DNA of 64,000 bases, from NCBI GenBank assembly GCA_028821405.1, contig JAPPGK010000101.1, positions 52,015 through 116,014 on the forward strand, given 5' to 3'. Below are positions 43,748 to 53,980 of this stretch, piece by piece (the first letter of the stretch is position 1; every line of letters begins with the position of its first letter). Origin of the DNA: Gammaproteobacteria bacterium (GTDB lineage: Bacteria; Pseudomonadota; Gammaproteobacteria; Pseudomonadales; Azotimanducaceae). The notes beneath the pieces were generated by a model, which was not told the origin of the DNA, made no database searches, and saw nothing but the letters and a program-made list of their open reading frames with translations. Made by a program: the position numbers and the translations under genes.

Positions 43748-44737
43748 ATGCTTCCCGCCGAGATCGTCAGCCAGGTTCGCCGCATCCAGCTCACCACCGG
43801 GCGCCAGGTGGCGGACGTGCTGGCCGGGGCCTACGTGTCGGTCTTCAAGGGCCGGGGGGTCGAGTTCGACGAGGTGCGGCCCTACGTGCCGGGCGACGAC
43901 GTGCGGACCATCGACTGGAACGTGACGGCCCGGGTCGGCGCACCCTACGTCAAGCGCTACGTCGAAGAACGGCAGTTGACCGTGATGCTGCTGGTGGACA
44001 TGAGCGCGTCCCTCGATTTCGGCTCCGCGCACCGCTCGAAGCGCGAAGCGGCGGTGGAACTTTCGGCGCTCTTGGCGTTCTCCGCGATCTACAACGACGA
44101 CAAGGTGGGGCTCCTGCTGTTCCATGCCGGGGTCGACGAGTACATTCCGCCCCGCAAGGGCCAAAAGCATGCCCTTCGCGTGGTGCGTGAAGTCCTGGCC
44201 CGGGGTCGGGAGGAAACCGACGACGCGCGTAGTCGGCGTCGGGCGCAGTCCTGGGCGCGGCTGCCACAGCGCCTCGCCGCCCGGTTCGCGCAGTTGCGGC
44301 AGCGCACCGGACGCGGGACCCGTCGGGCCACCGACATCGCCCTGGCGTTGGAGTTCTGCCGCCGGGTCCTGCCGCGCCGCGCGATCCTGTTCCTCGTTTC
44401 CGACTTCATCGACGAGGACTACCTGGACGTGCTGTCGAATACCAACCGCAAGCATGACGTGGTCGCCGTGAGAGTCGTCGATCCGCGCGAGTCCGCGATC
44501 GAGGGCGGCGGACTGGTGACCCTCGAGGATGCGGAATCCGGGGACCGGCGCCTTGTGGACACGGGGTCCAACGCCTTTCGCGAGGCGTTTCGCGTCGATG
44601 CCCAGGAACGCGTAGACAGCCTCGAACGGGCTCTGAGCCGCGTGGGAATCGACCTGATCACCGTCGACGCGGCGCATTCGGTGGTCGACCCCTTGCTGCG
44701 GTTCTTCCGGATGCGGGAGAAGAGGAACCGGCGATGA
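43748..44737 (+). CDS. DUF58-domain protein
   Basis: The 329-residue protein has the family core RPYVPGDDVRTIDWNVTARV followed by VKRYVEERQLTVMLLVDMSA, where VDMSAS forms a VWA-like metal site. No membrane segments are evident. DUF58 proteins are standard partners of MoxR ATPases. It starts 21 bp after moxR and overlaps the next gene by 4 bp. Confidence 0.9.
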   Translation: MLPAEIVSQVRRIQLTTGRQVADVLAGAYVSVFKGRGVEFDEVRPYVPGDDVRTIDWNVTARVGAPYVKRYVEERQLTVMLLVDMSASLDFGSAHRSKREAAVELSALLAFSAIYNDDKVGLLLFHAGVDEYIPPRKGQKHALRVVREVLARGREETDDARSRRRAQSWARLPQRLAARFAQLRQRTGRGTRRATDIALALEFCRRVLPRRAILFLVSDFIDEDYLDVLSNTNRKHDVVAVRVVDPRESAIEGGGLVTLEDAESGDRRLVDTGSNAFREAFRVDAQERVDSLERALSRVGIDLITVDAAHSVVDPLLRFFRMREKRNRR

Positions 44738-45801
44738 GATTCGCCTCGGCCTTGGTTCTTGCCGTCGTGCTGGCATCTTGTGACCAGCCGGCGGGCGATG
44801 GCTCGCCGCAGGAGGACGGTGCGGACGATGGGCCGGTGGCGGATGTCGCCGCAGCGCTCGTCGCCGAGACCCAGGAGGGTCCGGTGACGGCAACCCTCAC
44901 CCTGACGCCGCAGGAACCGCGCCTGGGCGACGCGCTCGTCCTCACCCTCGACGTGGTCGCCAAGACCGGCGTGACTCTCGAGATGCCGGCCTTCGGTGAA
45001 GCCTTGGGTCGCTTTGCCATCGTCGACTTCACGCCGCGGGAAGAAGGCGTTGCCGACGGCGTGCGAATGTCGCAGCGCTACACCCTGCAGGCCCCGATGA
45101 GCGGTCGCCAACGGATTCCCCGGCTGCGGGTGGAGTACCTCGACGAACGCGACCCGGGTGTTGAGGCCGAGACAAGGGAATTGCTCACCGACGAACTCGC
45201 CTTCGTCGTGGCATCCGTGTTGCCCCAGGGTCAACCCCTGGATGTACTGCGGCCTGCGCGGGCTTCCCTGGAGGAGCTTCGGGGTCCTTGGCTCAACCAC
45301 AACTGGCCGTGGCTGATCTTGGGGCTGTTGGTCGTCGCCGGTGGCGGGTTGGCCGTGGTCTGGTGGCTGCGGCGTGCCGAGGAACGAGCCCGGTTGACGG
45401 CTTTCGATCGCGCCATCGCCAGGCTCGAGGGCTTGGAAAGGCGCGGTATGCCGACGGCTGATGCGGCGGATGGGTGGTATGTCGAACTGTCCGACATCGT
45501 GCGCCGCTACATCGAGGAACGCTTCGCGTTGCGGGCACCCGAGCTCACGACCGAGGAGTTCCTGGCCGAAGCCGGCCGCTCGGCGGAGTTGACCGCCGGG
45601 CACCGGGAACTGCTGTCCGCGTTCCTGGCGACCTGCGACCGCGTGAAGTTCGCCCGCTACAGCCCGGACGAAGACGAGTCGCGAGGCGCGTTGGACGAGG
45701 CGAGACGGTTCCTGAACGAGACGGCGCTGACGCGCGAAGCGGTGACGGCCCAACAGCGAACCAGGGGTCGCCTCACCGTCGGGGAAGCCGGAGCGGGCTG
45801 A
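44734..45801 (+). CDS. Lipoprotein-type membrane protein of the Bat operon (DUF4381-like)
   Basis: The 355-residue protein begins with a lipoprotein signal (FASALVLAVVLASC, lipobox Cys16) and an acidic linker. A beta domain follows (TATLTLTPQEPRLGDALVLT), then a transmembrane helix near residues 190-210 (WPWLILGLLVVAGGGLAVVW). The cytoplasmic tail is helical (VRRYIEERFALRAPELTTEE then FLAEAGR), as in DUF4381 proteins. Its position between DUF58 and BatA is standard. It probably links the periplasmic and cytoplasmic parts of the complex. Confidence 0.75.
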   Translation: MRFASALVLAVVLASCDQPAGDGSPQEDGADDGPVADVAAALVAETQEGPVTATLTLTPQEPRLGDALVLTLDVVAKTGVTLEMPAFGEALGRFAIVDFTPREEGVADGVRMSQRYTLQAPMSGRQRIPRLRVEYLDERDPGVEAETRELLTDELAFVVASVLPQGQPLDVLRPARASLEELRGPWLNHNWPWLILGLLVVAGGGLAVVWWLRRAEERARLTAFDRAIARLEGLERRGMPTADAADGWYVELSDIVRRYIEERFALRAPELTTEEFLAEAGRSAELTAGHRELLSAFLATCDRVKFARYSPDEDESRGALDEARRFLNETALTREAVTAQQRTRGRLTVGEAGAG

Positions 45802-45802
45802 C

Positions 45803-46813
45803 GTGATACCCCTCGAATTCAGGGATCCGGCGCTCCTCGCCTTGGTGCTGCTCGCCATTCCCGTTTTTCTCCTGGCACGGCGTGCCCCCGGGCGCGTGCT
45901 GTTCTCGTCCTTCAAACTGTTGCCGACCGGCGGGCGCGGCTGGCGGGCGCGACTCGCCTGGGTGCCCGATGCGATCCTCGCGGCGTCGCTGGTCGCCCTG
46001 GTGCTCGCGCTGGCGGGGCCGCGCGTCGGCGAGCGAATCAGCCGCGTACAGCGGGAGGGGATCGCCATCATGATGGTCGTCGATACGTCGGGTTCGATGG
46101 CCGCCCTCGATCTTTCCACGCCGGATCGGGAACGCACGCGACTCCAAGCCGTGCAGGACGTCTTCGAGCAGTTCGTGCTCGGCGGCGGCGGGCTCGGCGG
46201 TCGGCCGGACGACGCCATCGGCGTGGTCAGTTTCGCGCGCTATGCGGATACCGCGGCACCCCTTACGCTGGACCACGAGAGCCTGGTCGCCGTGGCCCGG
46301 AACCTCGAGATCACCCGGCTGCGCTCGGAGGACGGCACGGCCATCGGCGATGCCTTGGGACTTGCCGTCGAACGGCTCCGCGAGTCCTCGGCGGCGTCCC
46401 GCATCGCGGTCCTGCTCACCGATGGCGTCAACAATGCCGGCGTCGAGTCGCCGCCATCCGCTGCGGAACTGGCGCACTCGCAGGGCGTGAAGGTCTACAC
46501 CATCGGCGCGGGTTCCACGGGCATCGCGCCGGTGCGCGATCAGCGCGGGGTGTTGCGCTCGGTGCCGGTGCAGATCGACGAAGCGACCCTGCGCAACATC
46601 GCGGATCGGACCGGCGGACGCTACTTTCGCGCGGACAACGCGGAAGCGCTCGTCGATGTCTACGCCGAGATCGATCGGCTGGAACGCACCCGAATCACCG
46701 AGGAACGCTCGCGTCAGTACGAGGAACTGTTCGCGGTCCCGCTTCTCGCCGGTCTCCTGCTTCTGGTGCTCGGCTGGCTTGGCCGCGGCGCCGTGTTCGC
46801 GCGGGTGCCCTGA
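45803..46813 (+). CDS. BatA-like von Willebrand factor A protein
   Basis: The 336-residue protein has N-terminal membrane helices (ALLALVLLAIPVFLLA; ILAASLVALVLALAG). The VWA domain has a perfect MIDAS DxSxS in MMVVDTSGSMAALD and the later SSAASRIAVLLTDGVNNAG. A final helix is VPLLAGLLLLVLGWLG. The VWA domain would face the periplasm and bind partners through a metal. GTG start one base after the previous stop. Confidence 0.88.
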   Translation: MIPLEFRDPALLALVLLAIPVFLLARRAPGRVLFSSFKLLPTGGRGWRARLAWVPDAILAASLVALVLALAGPRVGERISRVQREGIAIMMVVDTSGSMAALDLSTPDRERTRLQAVQDVFEQFVLGGGGLGGRPDDAIGVVSFARYADTAAPLTLDHESLVAVARNLEITRLRSEDGTAIGDALGLAVERLRESSAASRIAVLLTDGVNNAGVESPPSAAELAHSQGVKVYTIGAGSTGIAPVRDQRGVLRSVPVQIDEATLRNIADRTGGRYFRADNAEALVDVYAEIDRLERTRITEERSRQYEELFAVPLLAGLLLLVLGWLGRGAVFARVP

Positions 46814-46820
46814 GGCAGCG

Positions 46821-47867
46821 ATGGACGGCATCGTATTCGCCAATCCAGACTGGGTGCATGGTGTCTGGCCGGCGCTGGCGCTGGTGGCGGCGCTCGGGTT
46901 CCTGGAGTTTCGCGGCCGCGACCTGCTCGGTCGCTTCGTGTCGGCGGTCATGCAGTCCCGCCTCGCCGAGGGCGCCTCGACGCTGCGCCGGATCGCGAAG
47001 CTTTCATTCATCCTGGCGACGCTGCTGTTCGGGGTTGTCGCGTTGATGCGACCGCAGACGCCCGGGGGTACGGAGGCCATTGCGGCGCGGCGGATCAGCG
47101 CCGACATCATGGTGGTGCTGGACGTGTCGAAGAGCATGCTGGCCGAAGACGCGGCGCCGAATCGTCTTGCCCGGGCCAAGGCGGACATCGCGGAGTTCGT
47201 CGATCGGGTCACCGGCCACCGGGTCGGCCTGGTCGCCTTCGCGGGCCGTGCGGCGGTGATGAGTCCGCTGACCACGGACTACGGCTTCTTCCACCTCGTT
47301 CTCAAGGGCGTCGATACGTCGGCGGTGTCGCGCGGCGGTACGCGGATCGGCGATGCCATCAACAAGGCGGTGGCGGCGTTCGGTATGAACCGCGGGGTTT
47401 CCCGGGTCATGCTGCTGATCACCGATGGCGAGGATCACGACTCCTACCCCTTGGATGCGGTCGACGAGGCCGTGAACGCGGGCATCCGCATCGTGGCCAT
47501 CGGATTCGGCAGCGAGACCGGGAGCGAGATCACGCTCACCGACCCGGACACGGGTGCCAAGACGCTGCTTACGGACACCGACGGCGTCGTCGTGCGATCG
47601 CGCCTCGATGGCGAACTGTTGCGTGAACTGGCGTTGCGCACCGAGGGCATCTACGTGCCCGCCGGGACCTCCGCCATCGATCTCGATGCGATTGTCGAAG
47701 CCCATGTCGAGCCCCTGGTCTCCGACTCCGCGGCGCGTCTGCAACGCCGGGCACCCACCGAGCACTACTTCTGGCTTGTGCTCGGCGCCATCGTTTGCCT
47801 CGTGGCTGCCGTCTGGGCGGCCTCGTTTCGCGCGTCGCCGTGGGAGCGCCGGAGGACCACGGCGTGA
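46821..47867 (+). CDS. BatB-like von Willebrand factor A protein
   Basis: The 348-residue protein resembles its upstream neighbour: membrane helices (WPALALVAALGFLEF; FILATLLFGVVALM), the MIDAS motif VVLDVSKSMLAED, LLITDGEDHDSYPLD, and a C-terminal helix FWLVLGAIVCLVAAVWA. Paired VWA genes of this kind are batA and batB in other genomes. It starts 7 bp after batA and ends in a GTGA overlap with the next gene. Confidence 0.88.
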   Translation: MDGIVFANPDWVHGVWPALALVAALGFLEFRGRDLLGRFVSAVMQSRLAEGASTLRRIAKLSFILATLLFGVVALMRPQTPGGTEAIAARRISADIMVVLDVSKSMLAEDAAPNRLARAKADIAEFVDRVTGHRVGLVAFAGRAAVMSPLTTDYGFFHLVLKGVDTSAVSRGGTRIGDAINKAVAAFGMNRGVSRVMLLITDGEDHDSYPLDAVDEAVNAGIRIVAIGFGSETGSEITLTDPDTGAKTLLTDTDGVVVRSRLDGELLRELALRTEGIYVPAGTSAIDLDAIVEAHVEPLVSDSAARLQRRAPTEHYFWLVLGAIVCLVAAVWAASFRASPWERRRTTA

Positions 47868-50293
47868 GCGCAAAGCAGTACTGGATCGGTGTGGCCGCGT
47901 CGGCGTTTGCGTCCTGCGTGTCCGGGGCGGCGGAAGACGAATCCGTGCCGGATGTCGCGGCGGTCGACGCACCCGCCGTGGACGCCGAACCGGGTGCGCC
48001 CGAAACCGCCGCCGACTCCGTTCCCGAGGGCGGGGAACCCAGCGCACGCGGGCGCTACAACCTCGGTCTCGGCTACTTCGAGGCCGGCGACTACCAAGCC
48101 GCGGCGGCGGAGTTCCTCGCGGCCCGGGACGATGCGGGCCCGGACCCCGAGTTGCGCTACCGCGCGGCGTTCAATCTCGGGATGTCCTTGGCGGGGCAGG
48201 TTGGCTTCGGCGTCGTCGGCGCGCAAGCGCTGGCGGCGGAGACCGCTTCCGGGCAAACCGCACCGAGCGAAACGCAACCGGAGCAAATCATCGAAACGCT
48301 TCGCCAGAGTGCCGCGTGGTTCAACGATGCCGTGCGGTTGGCGCCCCCCGGGGACGACGATGCGCGGATCAACCTGGAGTTGGTGTCCAAGTGGATCCTG
48401 CAGTTGGCGGACCAACTCAATCAAGGCGACCGGCTAGAAGCCCGTCTCGACCGCCTGATCGACGACCAACGCGGCTTGCGGGACCAGGTGCGTGGACTGC
48501 TGACCGACATCGCGGCCGAGCAGGCCGGAACCGAACCGGTGGGCTTCGCTAACGAGTTCGAAGCCTTGGCGAGCCGCGAGCGCGTGCTGATGGCCGAGGT
48601 CGGCGACGTGATCGACCTCGCGGCGGAAGAACGCCTCTACATCGAACAGACCCCGGAGGAGGAACGCCCGCCCGAACAGCAAAGCCGCGCCTACCAACTC
48701 GGCGCCATGACCGGCTACCTGGAACGTGCGCGGCAGTCCTTGAGCGATGCCCGCCGCCGGTTGCGGCGCCTGGAAGGCGAACGCGGGCATCGTCGCGCCG
48801 ACGCGGCGCTGGCCGAGTTGAAACGGGCGCGGGAGCAATTGCTGGATCCGGTGACCGTCCTCAAGGCCGTGGTCCGGGATGAACAGGAGCTGATCGCGCA
48901 CACCGGCGCGCTGGCAGCGTTCGCCGACGGCGCGATCGGCGGCGACCAACAAAAGCCGGGATGGCTCACCGACAAACATCTGGCTGAACGTCAGGAGGAT
49001 ATCGGCGTTCGGACCGGCGGCATCTTGAGTCGTTTCGAGGCGGTCGCGGCAAGCGATCCGCAAACCCTCGAGCAGGCCGATGCGTCCGGACGCCGGGTGT
49101 TGGCGTCGGCCATCGAGGCCGCGCCGTTGCTCACCGAGGGGCTCGCCGCCATGCGTGCGGCCATCGCGGGCCTCGAAGCCGGCAATCCGGCGGCGGCGCT
49201 CCCGGACCAAAACCGGGCGATTGCGAGGGTAGCCGAGGCCATCGAGTTGTTCGCCGACGTCAAGAACCTAATCGAGCTCGCCTACGGTACCCAGCAGGGC
49301 ATCGTTGCGCTGCTCAACCCCGGCGAAACGACGGACGAGGAAGCGCTCACGGTTGCCGAGCGAGAGACCTTGGCAGGCGGGCTCATCGGCGACAATCAGC
49401 GCCGGATCGGGCGATTGAAAAACCTGCTCGACGAAGAGGCCAGGGCGGCTGCGGCCCAAGGTCAGGACGAACAGACCGGCGCCGCCGTCGCGAGCCGATA
49501 CGAAATGGCGGAGTCCTTGCGAGCGCGTGCCGCGGACAGTCTCGCGAGCCTCGCGTCGAGCGTCGCCGCCAGCGCTGTCGATGAAGCCCGCGCCCGTGCC
49601 GGGGAGACGCTCGCGCACCTCGAGGAGTTGCGGCGTTTGTTCTTCTCCATCGTCGAGCATGTGGCGGCCCTGCTCGCGGACCAGGGCGAGACGCACGATC
49701 GCACGGCGACGCTGCAGGCCGGGTCTTCGGCGGCGATGGGCGATGAGTTCGCCCCGGCCGTGGGCGCGGTTGCCGATCGCCAAGGTCGGCATGCGCAGGT
49801 GGGCGACCAATTGGCTGCCGCGTTGGCGCAACAGGCCGATGCAGCCAGTGCGCCGGCACAACCCGACGCGTCCGGTGGACCCGCCGCGTCGGCTGATCCG
49901 GAAGCCGGCGAACGCCTGGCCAAGGCGGCCGACGAAGTGCGCAAGGCGGGCGGGCGCATGCTGAGCGCTGCTACCATGCTGGCCGACGGCGCCAACCGGG
50001 CTCTGACCATGTCACCGGATTTGGAACCGGCCTTGGAGGACCAATTGGCCGCCATGGAGCACCTCGAGAACGCCTTGAAGGAGTTGGTGCCACCTCAAGA
50101 ACGCCAGCCCCAGCAAGGAGAGGACGAGCAACGCCGCGAAGGCCGTGATCCGCAGCCTCAGTCCGGCGAGGACGAGCGGATGTCCCAACGACAGGCCCTG
50201 AAGCGGCTACAGGCCATCCGCGACCGGGAGGCCGAGCGCCAGCGCCGTCGCGCCGCACCGGCCGGCACGGAGCCCGTGGAGAAGGACTGGTGA
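47864..50293 (+). CDS. Very long TPR/coiled-coil BatC-like protein
   Basis: GTG 47864 overlaps the previous stop. The 809-residue protein begins with a putative export signal ending in a lipobox-like AFASC. TPR-type repeats come next (YNLGLGYFEAGDYQAAAAEF; LRYRAAFNLGMSL). Then about 600 residues of alanine- and glutamate-rich helices follow, probably coiled coil, with a low-complexity Gln/Glu/Arg tail (QERQPQQGEDEQRREGRDPQ). Typical BatC is a short TPR protein, so the extended helical part is unusual. It may form a rod linking the VWA proteins to other envelope parts. Confidence 0.72.
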   Translation: MSAKQYWIGVAASAFASCVSGAAEDESVPDVAAVDAPAVDAEPGAPETAADSVPEGGEPSARGRYNLGLGYFEAGDYQAAAAEFLAARDDAGPDPELRYRAAFNLGMSLAGQVGFGVVGAQALAAETASGQTAPSETQPEQIIETLRQSAAWFNDAVRLAPPGDDDARINLELVSKWILQLADQLNQGDRLEARLDRLIDDQRGLRDQVRGLLTDIAAEQAGTEPVGFANEFEALASRERVLMAEVGDVIDLAAEERLYIEQTPEEERPPEQQSRAYQLGAMTGYLERARQSLSDARRRLRRLEGERGHRRADAALAELKRAREQLLDPVTVLKAVVRDEQELIAHTGALAAFADGAIGGDQQKPGWLTDKHLAERQEDIGVRTGGILSRFEAVAASDPQTLEQADASGRRVLASAIEAAPLLTEGLAAMRAAIAGLEAGNPAAALPDQNRAIARVAEAIELFADVKNLIELAYGTQQGIVALLNPGETTDEEALTVAERETLAGGLIGDNQRRIGRLKNLLDEEARAAAAQGQDEQTGAAVASRYEMAESLRARAADSLASLASSVAASAVDEARARAGETLAHLEELRRLFFSIVEHVAALLADQGETHDRTATLQAGSSAAMGDEFAPAVGAVADRQGRHAQVGDQLAAALAQQADAASAPAQPDASGGPAASADPEAGERLAKAADEVRKAGGRMLSAATMLADGANRALTMSPDLEPALEDQLAAMEHLENALKELVPPQERQPQQGEDEQRREGRDPQPQSGEDERMSQRQALKRLQAIRDREAERQRRRAAPAGTEPVEKDW

Positions 50294-52896
50294 GCGTCCG
50301 GCGCGCCTTGTCGGCATTCGTGTTGGCGACCATCTCCCACGCCGCATGGGCTGCGACGTTGTCGCTGTCCGTGGAGACGGAGGCGATCCATGCCGGCATG
50401 CCGTTCACGCTCTCGTTGTCGGCCAAGGGGTTCGAAGAAGAGCCGCCGCCCGAACCACCGGACCTTGCCATCGAAGGTTGCGAGGTCACCTACCTCGGGG
50501 TCAGTCCCAGCGTCAGGTCGAGCGTGCAGATCATCAACGGGCGCCGTTCCGAGTGGCGCGAAGTGACCTTCGTGTACCGGTGGCGAGTGCTGGCGCCGAC
50601 CGCGGGAAGCTACACGATACCGCCGTTGCGCGTGGAACAGGCGGGGGTCGAAGCGAACAGTCGCGCCGCGTCGTTCGCAGCGACCGACGTGCCGGCGACG
50701 GACGACATGATCGTGCGCATGACGCTGCCTGACCGGCCGTTGTGGGTGGGCGAGACGTTCGAGGCGTCCGTGGATTGGCTGCTGTCGCGGGAGGCTAGGG
50801 ACTACGAATTCGCGGTGCCGCTGTTCAACCTCGACGGTGCCGAAGTGACACCGGATGCCAGTCGTCGGGGAGATCGCCAGGTGGCTTTTGGCGCGGGCGC
50901 AGGCCAAGTGGAACTGCCCCTGATCCAGTCGTCGGTGGAAGAGGGGGGCAAGGAGTACACCGGGGTTACGTTCCCGGCCCGGGTGACCTTGAACCGTCCA
51001 GGCGTCGTGGACTTGGCGCCGGTACGCGTGGTCGCCCGACTACGGTCGGGGACTACCCGTGATAGCTGGGGTTTCCGGCGGGCCAGCTACGGGCTGTTCC
51101 GCGCACAAGGGGAACCCCGCCGGCTGACGGTTCGGCCGCTTCCCCTCGCAGGTCGACCGCCGACCTTCGTCAATGCCATCGGCGGCGGCTACGCCATCGA
51201 CGTGCAGGCGAGTCGAACCGTAGTCTCGGTTGGTGAACCCGTGGAACTGACGGTTCGGCTGCGGGGCGACGGACCGCTGACCGGGCTGAGTCTGCCGCCG
51301 CTGGGCGGCCCCGGCGGATTGCCCGAAACTCACTTTAGCGTCCCCGAAGGCAGCGTGGCCGGCGAGGTCGACGAGGAGACCAACAGCAAGCGTTTCACCT
51401 TCACCGTTCGGGTCAAGAGCGCGGACGTGGGGGAGATCCCGCCCATCGCGTTCTCCTACTTCGATCCCGCGCTCGGGGACTACCGGAGTGTGACCAGCGA
51501 GCCTGTGGCACTGTCGGTCGGCACCGCGCAGATGGTAGGCGTTGCCGACGTCGTGGCCGCGCCTGCCCTTGCCAAGGCGTCCGCACGGGAAGAGCGACCG
51601 GGGGTCGGCGGGGCCATCGCGACGTTGGTGGGGGCCGACATGTCGTTGAGTCCTCCCAATACCACGCTTGCCGTACCCTGGGGATCGGATGGTTCGCGAT
51701 TGCTGCTCGTGGCTCTCTACGGTACGCCGTTGATCGCGGCGCTGGTCGCATTCGCTTTCGTACGGAGCGGCGGGCGACGGACTCGGAACCGGACGGTTCG
51801 GCAAGCATTGCGTGCTTTGGAGAGAGCGTTGGATGCCCGACAGCCTGCGCGTCAGGCGGCGCCGGGGATCGTCGCGGCGATGCGCCGGTTGGCGGATGTC
51901 TCCGGCAACGACCCGCGGGAGACGAGCGGCATCGTGGAACGGCTCGAAACCCGTGCGTTCGATCCGGCTGCGGCGGATCAGACCGTTCCCGTTGAAATCG
52001 CGGCGGAATTGCGTCGCGTCGGTCGCGAATGGGCTCGACGCCCGGGCATCCCGGGGCAGGCCGCTGCCAAGGCGTCGGCGGCGGTTGTGGCGCTCGCCGT
52101 GGTGGGTCTACTGGTCACATCTCGCGAGTCCGAGGCGAACGAAGGGGCGCAGACGGCCATCGAGGGTGCCCGGGGCTTGTATCGGTCCGCCATCGAGGAG
52201 TCCGACCGCCTGCGTCGGGTTCGCCTCTTTGCGGGTGCCGAGCGGGCGTTTCGTTCTGAGGCAGCCGCAAACGTCGACGCACCAGAGTTGCAGGTGGATT
52301 GGGGCAACGCCGCGTTGGGTGCTCAGGACGCGGGACGTGCCGTGCTTGCCTATCGTCGCGCGCTAAGCGCTGCACCCGACAATGGGCGGGCGCTCACCAA
52401 CCTGGCGTGGGTGCGGGACCGGTTGCCCGTCTGGGTGCCGCGTCCGGCCGCTGACGGCGCCTTGGACTCGCTGCTGTTCTGGCGTGATCGATTTTCCGTG
52501 CCCCAACTTCATGTGCTCGGCGGGGCGGCGTTCGCCATCGGCGTGTTGCTGTTGACGCCATGGCCTCGCCGGCCGAGATGGCTGGGAGCGGTCGCCGTCG
52601 GGGCGTTCGCCGTATGGATTGTGGCGGCGGGATCGGCGGTCCTGGCAGCGGACGCTGCAGACGACGCCGTCGTCGTCACCGACGGCGTAACACTGCGTTC
52701 CGCCGATAGCACCGGTGCGTCGCCCACCTTCGCCAATCCCCTGCCGGCGGGAACCGAGGTCGGCATCGTGGAAACGCGCGACGCGTGGGTTCGCGTGGCC
52801 CTGGCGGACGGCACCCGCGGCTGGCTGGCCGCAAGCTCGGTGGAGGCCGTGAGGACGCTCAAGCGTCCCGACGCGACTACGCCAGCTTCAGCGTGA
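50290..52896 (+). CDS. BatD-BatE fusion protein
   Basis: The 868-residue protein starts with a cleavable signal (ending AAWA) and the BatD oxygen-tolerance domain of repeated beta-sandwiches (residues 22-460). A membrane helix follows near 471-491. A second hydrophobic stretch near 592-612 looks like the signal of a formerly separate BatE. TPR repeats are found at about 640-715 (VDWGNAALGAQDAGRAVLAY), then two helices, and a C-terminal SH3-like domain (GVTLRSADS, DGTRGWLAASSVEAV). In other genomes batD and batE are separate genes. The GTG overlaps the previous stop by GTGA. Confidence 0.8.
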   Translation: MSVRRALSAFVLATISHAAWAATLSLSVETEAIHAGMPFTLSLSAKGFEEEPPPEPPDLAIEGCEVTYLGVSPSVRSSVQIINGRRSEWREVTFVYRWRVLAPTAGSYTIPPLRVEQAGVEANSRAASFAATDVPATDDMIVRMTLPDRPLWVGETFEASVDWLLSREARDYEFAVPLFNLDGAEVTPDASRRGDRQVAFGAGAGQVELPLIQSSVEEGGKEYTGVTFPARVTLNRPGVVDLAPVRVVARLRSGTTRDSWGFRRASYGLFRAQGEPRRLTVRPLPLAGRPPTFVNAIGGGYAIDVQASRTVVSVGEPVELTVRLRGDGPLTGLSLPPLGGPGGLPETHFSVPEGSVAGEVDEETNSKRFTFTVRVKSADVGEIPPIAFSYFDPALGDYRSVTSEPVALSVGTAQMVGVADVVAAPALAKASAREERPGVGGAIATLVGADMSLSPPNTTLAVPWGSDGSRLLLVALYGTPLIAALVAFAFVRSGGRRTRNRTVRQALRALERALDARQPARQAAPGIVAAMRRLADVSGNDPRETSGIVERLETRAFDPAAADQTVPVEIAAELRRVGREWARRPGIPGQAAAKASAAVVALAVVGLLVTSRESEANEGAQTAIEGARGLYRSAIEESDRLRRVRLFAGAERAFRSEAAANVDAPELQVDWGNAALGAQDAGRAVLAYRRALSAAPDNGRALTNLAWVRDRLPVWVPRPAADGALDSLLFWRDRFSVPQLHVLGGAAFAIGVLLLTPWPRRPRWLGAVAVGAFAVWIVAAGSAVLAADAADDAVVVTDGVTLRSADSTGASPTFANPLPAGTEVGIVETRDAWVRVALADGTRGWLAASSVEAVRTLKRPDATTPASA

Positions 52897-52906
52897 CTTG
52901 ACGCCG

Positions 52907-53773
52907 CTAACCGCGCACCGCTTCGAAATAGGTCTCTGCGGACCTAAGGTGCGCGTCAACGTCGCAGCCGTGACCGACGTAGTGGGTGACGATGGCAAGA
53001 TGCGTGCAGCCAAGGTCGAGCCACCGGTCGTGATGACGCTTCCACCTCTCCGGGTCGCCGCCACGAGCCTGCGCTTGGGCCTGGATGCCGAATCCTTCCC
53101 AAGGGTGTCCTGCCGCTTCCCGGGCTTCCCGGATGGTCTGCAAGGCCCGCCGCGACTGCTCGTTGGGGCCGCCAATCGGTACCCAGCCATCGCCCAGTCG
53201 ACCACACCGCTTAAGCAGTGCCGGCGCGCCGCCGCCGAACCAGATGGGTATCGACTCCGTTGGCCTCGGAAGAATGCTGGCCTTCGGTACCGTGTGGAAT
53301 TGCCCTCGGAAGTCGACGACATCCTCCGTCCACAGCCGGCGCAGCAATTCGACCTGCTCGGCCTGTCGGGCTCCGCGTCGCGCGAACGGCACGCCGAGGG
53401 CTTCGTATTCCACCTCGTTCCAACCCGTGCCGATGCCGAGCCGGAACCGGTTGCCCGAGAGGATCGCAAGCTGGGCGGCCTGCTTGGCGATCAGGGCCGT
53501 CTGGCGTTGCGGCAGAATCATCACGCAGGAGCAGAATCCGATCTGCCTTGTCGCTGCCGCCATGAACGAGAACAGCGTGAAGGGCTCGTGGAACGCAACA
53601 TCCTTGTCGTATGGACCGCGCCAACCTCCGGGCCGGTCCGGGTCGGCGCCGAGCACATGGTCGTAGGTCAGGATGTGGTCGGCACCCAACGCCTCCGCGC
53701 CTTGGGCGTAGTCGCGAATGGCGACCGGATCGGTGCCGATCTCATTGTGAGGAAATACGACGCCGAGTTTCAT
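52907..53773 (-). CDS. LLM-class flavin/F420-dependent oxidoreductase
   Basis: The 288-residue protein is a luciferase-like TIM barrel: MKLGVVFPHNEIGTDPVAIR, then GADHILTYDHVLGADPDRPG, RFRLGIGTGWNEVEYEALGV and IPIWFGGGAPALLKRCGRLG. It resembles the TIGR03619 group, whose members use reduced FMN or F420. No F420 biosynthesis gene is in the window, so the cofactor is open. It converges on the Bat operon with an 11-bp gap. Confidence 0.82.
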   Translation of the reverse strand: MKLGVVFPHNEIGTDPVAIRDYAQGAEALGADHILTYDHVLGADPDRPGGWRGPYDKDVAFHEPFTLFSFMAAATRQIGFCSCVMILPQRQTALIAKQAAQLAILSGNRFRLGIGTGWNEVEYEALGVPFARRGARQAEQVELLRRLWTEDVVDFRGQFHTVPKASILPRPTESIPIWFGGGAPALLKRCGRLGDGWVPIGGPNEQSRRALQTIREAREAAGHPWEGFGIQAQAQARGGDPERWKRHHDRWLDLGCTHLAIVTHYVGHGCDVDAHLRSAETYFEAVRG

Positions 53774-53842
53774 TCACGCTCCTGGTCCGGCTGGCGACAG
53801 ACGATGATAGCCGCCCGAGGCCTTGAAACTCGATGGTCTTTC

Positions 53843-53873
53843 GTAGGGGATGGGCTTGTCCCATCCCGTCCCC
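53843..53873. repeat. REP-like palindrome
   Basis: GTAGGGGATGGGCTTGTCCC continues into ATCCCGTCCCC. This is the clearest member of the dispersed palindrome family (16255, 21459, 33878). It lies in the 207-bp gap between two divergent genes; the rest of the gap shows no gene. Confidence 0.5.
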
Positions 53874-53980
53874 AAACTCCGGTCGCGTCGCTGGCGACCG
53901 CAGGGCGTGTGACAGCGACCGCTTTCACGTGCGCTTCCCGATGCACGGCTTGTCCAATTCGGAGGCGCTATACTGACGGA